A DNA stretch of 7,052 nucleotides from an uncultured Collinsella sp. Lineage in GTDB: Bacteria; Actinomycetota; Coriobacteriia; Coriobacteriales; Coriobacteriaceae. Below the pieces are notes generated by a model. That model saw only the letters and a program-made list of their open reading frames with translations, made no database searches and was not told the origin of the DNA. Below are positions 1-4,715 of this stretch, piece by piece (position 1 is the first letter of the stretch; every line of letters starts with the position of its first letter). A program made the translations under genes and the position numbers. Where the stretch lies: contig URWM01000080.1 of the NCBI GenBank assembly GCA_900551655.1, forward strand, positions 1 to 7,052, in the 5' to 3' direction.

Positions 1-32
1 CTCGTGGGCTCGGAGATGTGTATAAGAGACAG
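1..32 (+). other. Untrimmed Nextera adapter (artefact)
   Basis: The first 32 bases match the Nextera Read-2 transposase adapter, lacking only its first two bases, and end with the 19-bp mosaic end AGATGTGTATAAGAGACAG. This is library DNA, not genome. Any protein read through it, such as one beginning MGSEMCIRDR, is an artefact. Genomic sequence starts at about 33. Confidence 0.97.
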
Positions 33-78
33 GAGCCCACGCCGGCACTTTGTTCGGGCGAGGCGCCGGCGTGGGCTC
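33..78. repeat. Perfect 14-bp inverted repeat at the contig edge
   Basis: GAGCCCACGCCGGC at 33-46 is the exact reverse complement of 65-78, with an 18-base loop between them. It starts at the base next to the adapter. It lies inside the coding sequence of the secreted lysozyme-like protein, just after the Glu-Pro repeat. It could be a genuine coding hairpin. It could also be a fold-back or assembly artefact, because CGTGGGCTC in the right arm also occurs in the adapter. Confidence 0.85.
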
Positions 79-1008
79 AGGCTCAGGCTCAGGCTCAGGC
101 TCCGGCTCAGGCTTAGGCTCAGGATCGGGCTCCACAGGCGTTGCCGCGGCAGCCTCGTCCTCGGCAATATAGACCAAGCAGTCCTTAAGCTCGTTCTTAT
201 AGCGATTCTTCCATCCCTCATGGTACTGGGGCTGACTCGAATACTTGCGCGCCACGTTATCAACCACGCTGTTCGAAAGCGCCGTCACAAGCTCACGGTC
301 GGTCATATCGTTGGAAAGATTCGCCCAACGGAAAAAGTCCTGACAGCCACCCGTGCCGCACATATTGGTGATGCTCCACACCATGCCCTTGACGCAATCG
401 GCACGACCGGAAATATCAATACCCAGAGCGTTCTTGAGCCACGACTCGGTCACCGAATAGTAAGAGTTGTACGCATAGGCGTCCTGTAGCGCCGAGAACT
501 CGGCCGGATCGGTGTTGTAAGCACCCAGGAAGGAATCCTGCGCGATACGGCCCAGCTCAGTTAGCTGCCCGTTCGCATACATGGGGTTGCTTCCGTTGGA
601 AATCTCGCTGCCGCGATCGATCGCAGCCTTAAGCATGCTGTACTTAGCAGAGTCGTAGTTATAGACCTGCTTCATAAACGGAACGAGCGACCAACGGCGG
701 TCGAACTGGTAATAACCCAGCGCGTTATAGCCGTCGCCATACGAAAAGCCCTGGTTATAGTTGCCGTGGCTCTCGTACTTGGTAAAGTACTTCATCTCGT
801 CGGTCACATTGACAAACGAAACACCCTGAACCGACCTCAGCACGCCCGAGAGAGACTGCTGGGTGTACAGGCCCTTATCGATATCGGTGGCATCCGAGGC
901 AACGCCCGGCGTGGGCTCCTCGGCAACAGCAGTCACAGGCGCGGCAACGGCGCCAAACGAAAGCGCCAGCGTCAGGCCCGCGACAATCGCGGAATGCTTG
1001 GGTTGCAT
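33..1008 (-). CDS. Secreted lysozyme-like protein with Glu-Pro tail (3' end missing)
   Basis: Open for 325 codons from ATG 1008-1006 to the adapter junction, with no stop. A strong Shine-Dalgarno GGGAGGA (1018-1012) lies just upstream. Residues 1-29 form a Sec signal peptide: Lys4, a hydrophobic core, and a likely cut after Ala-Val-Ala29. Residues of about 72-285 look like a lysozyme-fold domain, with a KYESHGNY motif (Glu79 the candidate catalytic acid) and a NALGYYQF motif at 95-102. From memory this resembles the VgrG3 C-terminal lysozyme-like family found in Coriobacteriia proteins; that assignment is inference. Cys205, Cys217 and Cys222 could form a disulfide. Residues 293-316 are a proline-rich (Glu-Pro)n linker, probably leading to a wall-binding or anchoring domain that is lost. 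Likely role: cell-wall remodelling or attack on other bacteria. No secretion-system genes are nearby. The gene itself is certain; its activity is not. Confidence 0.85.
74..133. repeat. Ten-unit GGCTCA hexamer repeat coding for Glu-Pro
   Basis: Ten consecutive 6-bp units follow the pattern GGCTCA, with single-base variants at 98-103, 110-115, 122-127 and 128-133. On the minus strand they read as Glu-Pro dipeptides, with one Asp-Pro and one Lys-Pro, in the C-terminal part of the secreted protein. The unit length keeps the frame, so slippage would change tail length without a frameshift. Short-read assembly may have miscounted the units. Confidence 0.9.
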
Positions 1009-1060
1009 ACATCCTCCCTGCATTGGTGTGGTTAAAGTGCAGTTTGCAAAGATGGATTCA

Positions 1061-1088
1061 GTATTACAGCTCCCCGTTTGTTGCACAA
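1061..1088 (-). promoter_or_regulatory. Tentative promoter of the lysozyme-like gene
   Basis: On the minus strand a TAATAC hexamer (1066-1061) lies 16 bp downstream of TTGTGC (1088-1083). Each matches the consensus at only three of six positions, so this is a weak call. It is the best pair in the 126-bp gap between the HEPN stop codon and the lysozyme-like start, and would give a leader of about 45 bases. The -35 falls inside a palindrome. I found no convincing terminator for the HEPN gene in the gap, so read-through is possible. Confidence 0.3.
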
Positions 1089-1115
1089 CAACCCATCGGT
1101 AAACGGCAACAACCC
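1078..1115. repeat. Palindrome and 21-bp-spaced direct repeats upstream of the lysozyme-like gene
   Basis: TTGTTG-CA-CAACAA at 1078-1091 is a perfect 6-2-6 palindrome. Its right arm belongs to CAACAACCC (1086-1094), which recurs exactly at 1107-1115. The copies start 21 bp apart, two helical turns, so proteins bound to them would sit on the same face of the DNA. The position, at and upstream of the tentative -35, fits a regulator binding site. The regulator is unknown. Confidence 0.5.
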
Positions 1116-1134
1116 TCCGCGAAATCTTAAGGAA

Positions 1135-1554
1135 TTAAACAAACTGGTCGTCGGGCGCCATCAGAAGCTCGCCGTATCGCTCCATCAGCCCGTCCCTCAA
1201 CTGACAGAAAGCGGGGATATAGACGTTCAAGATGCGCTGAATCAAATCTTGAGCGAGCTTGTTGTCGTAGATATGGACGTTCGTATTGCGGTCTCTGAGC
1301 ATGTCTAGCCAGGCCGCCTCATCAATAAAGTCGTAGAATCGGTACGACTCCTTCAAGATGGCACGAGGAGACCCCGACGCGGCAAGCGTGGCGCCCTCAT
1401 ACTCGAGCAGACGCTTAAGGAGCTTCCAGCTCAGTTCAAATTGAAGATTGAACTTATTAATCAATCCACTCTGAACAAAATCATTGTTGAGATCCTGATT
1501 GGGCGCATCCTCAAGATTCGCCAAGGCGCTAACAAAGTTCTCATATTTTTTCAT
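1135..1554 (-). CDS. HEPN-domain protein, HI0074-type (nucleotidyltransferase substrate-binding; putative toxin)
   Basis: 139 residues, helical, the usual size for the HI0074/NTase substrate-binding branch of HEPN proteins. Supporting motifs are FNLQFELSWKLLKRLLEYEG at 35-54 and R89-NTNV-H94-I-Y96. The latter fits the R-x4-H-x-Y motif that in HepT toxins forms the RNase site and carries the tyrosine AMPylated by the partner MntA. By analogy this would be an RNase toxin silenced by modification of Tyr96; that is inference. The start ATG (1554-1552) lies within the end of the MNT gene (14-bp overlap), so the two are translationally coupled. GC is about 49%, well below the suf genes, which suggests acquisition. 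No key motif residue is missing. It could also act in a non-toxin MNT/HEPN role, as is unsettled for HI0073/HI0074. Confidence 0.85.
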   Translation of the reverse strand: MKKYENFVSALANLEDAPNQDLNNDFVQSGLINKFNLQFELSWKLLKRLLEYEGATLAASGSPRAILKESYRFYDFIDEAAWLDMLRDRNTNVHIYDNKLAQDLIQRILNVYIPAFCQLRDGLMERYGELLMAPDDQFV

Positions 1555-1828
1555 ACAGAATCACACCATCCCTGGCAATCTCATCGAGCAATTGCTGCGA
1601 TAGGGACTCGTCGAGATTGACGACATCTACATCTAAAAGAGTATCAAGATGTTCCTCGATCAAATATGAGAAACGGCCGAAATCCCGGCAACCTGCTACG
1701 GCGATGTCAATATCGCTCTTGGGCAAGTTGTCGCCTCGAGCACGAGAACCAAACAACACGACCTTCTCGGCGTCACATTCCCGAGCAAAAACTTCGATTT
1801 GCTTGTACACCTTGTCGAGAGATGTCAT
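1541..1828 (-). CDS. Minimal MNT-type nucleotidyltransferase (putative antitoxin)
   Basis: 95 residues, the size of a stand-alone minimal nucleotidyltransferase (HI0073/MntA-like). The pol-beta fold signature is intact: G27-S28-R-A-R-G32 followed by S38-D39-I-D41, and a third acidic residue, probably Asp68, in the strand LLDVDVV. Asp39, Asp41 and Asp68 should bind the catalytic metals. In MntA/HepT pairs this enzyme transfers AMP from ATP to a tyrosine of the HEPN toxin; the same job is inferred here. A good Shine-Dalgarno (AAGGG, 1839-1835, six bases before ATG) overlaps the stop codon of the upstream Rrf2 gene, leaving a 9-bp gap. GC is about 49%, like the HEPN gene and unlike the suf genes. 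The antitoxin-first order means it is translated before its partner. Confidence 0.87.
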   Translation of the reverse strand: MTSLDKVYKQIEVFARECDAEKVVLFGSRARGDNLPKSDIDIAVAGCRDFGRFSYLIEEHLDTLLDVDVVNLDESLSQQLLDEIARDGVILYEKI

Positions 1829-1837
1829 TTGCAGCCC

Positions 1838-2269
1838 TTACAGCTTAATGTCAAAGTTGATCTCGGGGACGGCGGCTAGGTCGGCCAACGTCACGCCATC
1901 GACGTACTTTTCGATTACGTCGTCCAGACCGCGCCAGAACTTGACGGTCGAGCACAAATCGCTGCGGGTGCAGCTGTTGTCGATGCCGTCGCACGCCACG
2001 GGCGCCGTGCTGCCCTCGACGGCGCGCAGGATGTCGCCGGCACGCACCTCGGCCGGATCCTTGACCATCATGTAGCCGCCGCCCTTGCCGCGCACGCTCT
2101 TAAGCAGGCCAGCCTTCATAAGCGGACGAACCAGCTGCTCCAGATACTTTTGCGAGATATGCTCGCGGTCGGCAACCTCGCGCAAGGCAATCTTGCCCTC
2201 GGCGTCACCCAGCGCCGCGATATAGATCATTAACCGGAGGGCATAGCGGCCCTTGGAAGAAATGAGCAT
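1838..2269 (-). CDS. Rrf2-family (IscR/SufR-like) Fe-S-sensing transcriptional regulator
   Basis: 143 residues, typical Rrf2 length. The N-terminal winged helix-turn-helix begins with MLISSKGRYALRLMI; residues 28-51 form the HTH (VADREHISQKYLEQLV), and the wing is RGKGGGY at 60-66. A dimerisation helix follows. Cys93, Cys100 and Cys106 (C-x6-C-x5-C) match the cluster-binding loop of IscR-like members, where [2Fe-2S] or [4Fe-4S] occupancy sets DNA binding. The gene is divergent from sufCBDS across 220 bp, the usual place for a suf regulator, so it most likely controls suf according to Fe-S demand; whether it represses or activates cannot be told. The start ATG 2269 has Shine-Dalgarno GGGAGGG (2281-2275). 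Its 3' end leads directly into the MNT/HEPN pair. It is somewhat richer in GC (about 60%) than those two genes. IscR-type versus SufR-type naming is left open. Confidence 0.93.
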   Translation of the reverse strand: MLISSKGRYALRLMIYIAALGDAEGKIALREVADREHISQKYLEQLVRPLMKAGLLKSVRGKGGGYMMVKDPAEVRAGDILRAVEGSTAPVACDGIDNSCTRSDLCSTVKFWRGLDDVIEKYVDGVTLADLAAVPEINFDIKL

Positions 2270-2290
2270 ACCTACCCTCCCGTTGTTCCT

Positions 2291-2364
2291 GGGACAAAAT
2301 CAGGCCTATTTGTCCCAAATCCTATGCACGCGGGGCAAACAAACCTGATTATTATGTCCCACAT
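2291..2364. promoter_or_regulatory. Three GGGACA boxes, candidate Rrf2 operators
   Basis: GGGACAAAATCAGG (2291-2304, plus), GGGACAAATAGG (2316-2305, minus) and GGGACATAATAATCAGG (2360-2344, minus) share the pattern GGGACA, an A/T stretch, then AGG. The first two form an 8-bp inverted repeat (2291-2298 with 2309-2316). Within the second, ATTTG-TCC-CAAAT (2308-2320) is a small palindrome; within the third, ATGT-CCC-ACAT (2354-2364) is another. All lie in the rrf2 promoter area between the divergent genes, so autoregulation is plausible. The link to this Rrf2 protein is inferred from position only. I could not settle the rrf2 -35/-10. Confidence 0.5.
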
Positions 2365-2381
2365 CTAAAAAGTCGAGTGGA

Positions 2382-2405
2382 TTAGTCGGGTTTTCCCTTG
2401 ACTAA
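2382..2405. promoter_or_regulatory. Inverted repeat over the suf -35, candidate operator
   Basis: TTAGTC (2382-2387) and GACTAA (2400-2405) are perfect inverted arms 12 bases apart, with a GGG-TTTT-CCC core inside. The right arm overlaps the probable suf -35 TTGACT. A protein bound here would block RNA polymerase. The GACTA half resembles half-sites of IscR type-1 operators, but the arms are in the opposite orientation and wider apart, so the resemblance is only suggestive. Confidence 0.45.
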
Positions 2406-2425
2406 CGCCGAACCCATAGTAACTT
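2398..2425 (+). promoter_or_regulatory. Probable sufCBDS promoter
   Basis: TTGACT (2398-2403) matches the sigma-70 -35 consensus at five of six positions. TAACTT (2420-2425), 16 bp further on, is a weaker -10. Transcription would begin near 2432, giving a leader of about 58 bases before sufC. It is the best -35 in the divergent region on the plus strand. Confidence 0.5.
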
Positions 2426-2450
2426 TATTCCGAGAAGATTCCTAGGGTTT

Positions 2451-2489
2451 AGTACACCGATGAGTACACCATATACAGAGAGGGACAGC
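2451..2489 (+). promoter_or_regulatory. sufC leader with start-deciding ribosome binding site
   Basis: GAGAGGG at 2478-2484 sits five bases before ATG 2490 and decides the start of sufC. An earlier in-frame ATG at 2460 has only a poorly spaced AGGG before it. The leader also carries a direct repeat AGTACACC at 2451-2458 and 2463-2470 (12-bp period), of unknown meaning. Confidence 0.7.
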
Positions 2490-3290
2490 ATGAGCGCAAA
2501 TCCGCTGCTTTCCATCGAAGGTCTCACCGCCTCCGTGGACGAGAAGACCATCCTCCACAACGTTAACCTCAACGTCGCCGCCGGCGAGACCCACGTGCTG
2601 ATGGGCCCCAACGGCGCCGGCAAGTCCACCTTGGGCCATCTGGTCATGGGCGACCCGGTCTACACCGTCAACGACGGTCGCATCGTCTTTGATGGCCAAG
2701 ACATCACCGAGCTCACCACCGACAAGCGCTCCCGCGCCGGCCTGTTCCTGAGCTTCCAGGCCCCGGTCGAGATCCCAGGCGTGCCGCTGTCGAGCTTTTT
2801 GCGCGCCAGCATCGCCGGCCGCCCCGGCCTGGAGATGAAGGGCAAGGAGTTCCGCCGTCGCGTCAAGGAGCTCGCGGCCGAGCTCAACATGGATACCGCC
2901 TACCTCAACCGCGAGTTGGGCGTAGGCTTCTCGGGCGGCGAGAAGAAGAAGGTCGAGATGCTCCAGCTCCTGCTGCTGCAGCCCAAGCTTGCCATCCTGG
3001 ACGAAACCGACTCCGGTCTGGACGTCGACGCTCTGTCCACCGTCAGCCACGGCATGGACGCCTACCGCAAGAGCTGCGACGGCTCCATGCTCATCATCAC
3101 GCATAACACGCGCATCCTGGAGCACCTGGATGTCGACCGCGTCCACGTTATGGTCAAGGGCCACATCGTGCGCGAGGACGACGCCTCGCTCATCCCCTGG
3201 ATCGACAAGAACGGCTTTGAGACCTTCGAGCGCGAGGCCGCCGAGCAGCGCGCCCAGGCCGAGGCCGCCGCTGCCGAGCAGCTGGCGTAA
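2490..3290 (+). CDS. sufC: SufC, ATPase of the SufBC2D Fe-S scaffold complex
   Basis: 266 residues from ATG 2490; family members are about 250. It is an ABC-type ATPase that is soluble and drives conformational change in SufB-SufD during cluster assembly, rather than transport. Visible motifs are Walker A GPNGAGKST (39-47, Lys45), Q-loop Gln90, the SufC-type signature FSGGEKKK (147-154), Walker B plus D-loop LAILDETDSGLD (167-178, catalytic Glu172), and switch His205. The LDETDSGLD block is characteristic of SufC and separates it from transport ATPases. The C-terminus (about 245-266) is a Glu/Ala-rich charged tail, slightly longer than usual. It is first in the operon; sufB starts 12 bp after its stop. 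Expression is probably set by the promoter at 2398-2425 and the divergent Rrf2 regulator. Confidence 0.97.
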   Translation: MSANPLLSIEGLTASVDEKTILHNVNLNVAAGETHVLMGPNGAGKSTLGHLVMGDPVYTVNDGRIVFDGQDITELTTDKRSRAGLFLSFQAPVEIPGVPLSSFLRASIAGRPGLEMKGKEFRRRVKELAAELNMDTAYLNRELGVGFSGGEKKKVEMLQLLLLQPKLAILDETDSGLDVDALSTVSHGMDAYRKSCDGSMLIITHNTRILEHLDVDRVHVMVKGHIVREDDASLIPWIDKNGFETFEREAAEQRAQAEAAAAEQLA

Positions 3291-3302
3291 AGGGGCGACG
3301 CA

Positions 3303-4715
3303 ATGACCAAGAACCGCACCGAGGTCGCGGACATCGACCGCAGCCTCTACGACTTCACCTATGGCGAGGAGGGTTTCGAGCGCCTCGACGCCGGCATCAC
3401 GCCCGACATCGTGCGCGAGATCAGCGCCAAGAAGGACGAGCCGCAGTGGATGCTCGACTTGCGCCTCAAGTCCCTCGAGATCTTCAACCGCTTCCCCGAC
3501 CCGACGTGGGGTCCCTCCATCGAGGGCCTGGACATGGACAACATCGTCACCTACGTCAAGCCCAACACCGACCAAAAGCACGACTGGGAGTCGGTGCCCG
3601 ACGACATCAAGAACACCTTTGAGCGCCTGGGTATCCCCGAGGCCGAGCGCAGCTACCTAGCGGGTGTCGGCGCGCAGTACGACTCCGAGCTGGTCTACCA
3701 CAACATGCAGGACACCGCGTCCAAGATGGGCATCGTCTACTCCGGCATCGAGGAGGCCCTGCACGACCCGCAGTGGGAGCCGCTCATCCACGAGAAGTTT
3801 ATGACGCTCATCCCGCCCACCGACCACAAGTTTGCGGCCCTGCACGGCGCCGTGTGGTCGGGCGGCTCGTTTGTCTACGTGCCCAAGGGCACCAAGTTGG
3901 ACTTCCCGCTGCAGAGCTACTTCCGCCTCAACGCCAAGGGCGCCGGCCAGTTTGAGCACACGCTCATCATCGTCGAGGATGACGCCGACCTGCACTTTAT
4001 CGAGGGCTGCTCCGCGCCCAAGTACAACGTGGCCAACCTCCACGCCGGCGCCGTCGAGCTCTTTGTGGGCAAGCGTGCGCACCTGCGCTACTCGACCATC
4101 GAGAACTGGTCCAAGAACATGTACAACCTCAACACCAAGCGTGCGCGCGTGGACGAGGACGGCGACATCGAGTGGATCAGCGGCTCCTTCGGCAGCCACG
4201 TGGGCTACCTCTACCCCATGAGCGTGCTCAACGGCCGCCGCGCTCGCTCGAGCTTTACCGGCATCACCTTTGCCGGTGCCGGCCAGAACCTCGACACCGG
4301 CTGCAAGGTCGTGCTCAACGCGCCCGAGACCTCGGCAACCGTCGAAACCAAGGGCATCTCCAAGAGCGGCGGCATCCAGACCTTCCGCAGCTCTATCGTG
4401 GCGACACCCAAGGCCGAGGGCTCCAAGGCAACCGTGAGCTGCCAGTCGCTGATGCTCGACGACCAGAGCCGCTCCGATACCATCCCCGCCATGGACATCC
4501 GCGCCAAGAACGTCGACATCGGCCACGAGGCCACCATCGGCCGCATCGGCGACGACAAGGTGTTCTACCTGATGAGCCGCGGTATCTCGGAGGAAGAGGC
4601 CCGCACCATGATCGTCAACGGCTTTGCCAACCCGGTCTCCAAGGAGCTGCCGCTGGAGTACGCCGTCGAGATGAACAACCTGATCAAGCTCGAGATGGAA
4701 GGAGCGATCGGATAA
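3303..4715 (+). CDS. sufB: SufB, Fe-S cluster assembly scaffold
   Basis: 470 residues, a little shorter than E. coli SufB (495). It pairs with SufD and binds SufC to form the scaffold on which clusters are built from persulfide sulfur and iron. The beta-helix core and C-terminal block are clear: FRSSIVATPKAEGSKATVSC, then GHEATIGRIGDDKVFYLMSR, then ELPLEYAVEMNNL. Cys380 and Glu409 are 29 residues apart, as are Cys405 and Glu434 of E. coli SufB, the residues proposed to hold the nascent cluster; both are kept. Other cysteines are Cys236 and Cys334. The start has Shine-Dalgarno AGGGG at 3291-3295. The stop TAA overlaps the sufD ATG by one base, so the two partners are coupled in translation, which helps keep them at equal amounts. 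Confidence 0.98.
   Translation: MTKNRTEVADIDRSLYDFTYGEEGFERLDAGITPDIVREISAKKDEPQWMLDLRLKSLEIFNRFPDPTWGPSIEGLDMDNIVTYVKPNTDQKHDWESVPDDIKNTFERLGIPEAERSYLAGVGAQYDSELVYHNMQDTASKMGIVYSGIEEALHDPQWEPLIHEKFMTLIPPTDHKFAALHGAVWSGGSFVYVPKGTKLDFPLQSYFRLNAKGAGQFEHTLIIVEDDADLHFIEGCSAPKYNVANLHAGAVELFVGKRAHLRYSTIENWSKNMYNLNTKRARVDEDGDIEWISGSFGSHVGYLYPMSVLNGRRARSSFTGITFAGAGQNLDTGCKVVLNAPETSATVETKGISKSGGIQTFRSSIVATPKAEGSKATVSCQSLMLDDQSRSDTIPAMDIRAKNVDIGHEATIGRIGDDKVFYLMSRGISEEEARTMIVNGFANPVSKELPLEYAVEMNNLIKLEMEGAIG

Noticed and set aside
4..489. Plus-strand open frame with Arg/Leu repeats at the left edge
   Set aside because: It starts inside the sequencing adapter and is antisense to the lysozyme-like gene; its repeats are the GGCTCA tract in a wrong frame.
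766..1102. Two small overlapping plus-strand open frames
   Set aside because: They run antisense to the signal peptide and N-terminus of the lysozyme-like gene and lack ribosome binding sites or known motifs.
1009..1134. Terminator after the HEPN gene
   Set aside because: The palindrome TTGTTGCACAACAA has only a two-base loop and no following T-run on the minus strand, so it does not fit an intrinsic terminator.
1617..2075. Plus-strand open frame of 152 codons across the MNT and Rrf2 genes
   Set aside because: It spans two well-supported minus-strand genes and has no domain features.
2460..2489. Earlier in-frame start for SufC adding ten residues
   Set aside because: No well-spaced ribosome binding site precedes ATG 2460, whereas GAGAGGG lies five bases before ATG 2490, and the shorter form begins like other SufC proteins.
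2442..3581. Long minus-strand open frame (379 codons) over sufC
   Set aside because: A typical shadow of high-GC coding DNA: no recognisable domain and antisense to a full set of ABC ATPase motifs.
4172..4714. N-terminal extension of SufD read from an upstream start
   Set aside because: This stretch is the Arg/Pro-rich +1 frame of sufB. A Shine-Dalgarno and the TAATG junction fix the SufD start at 4715.
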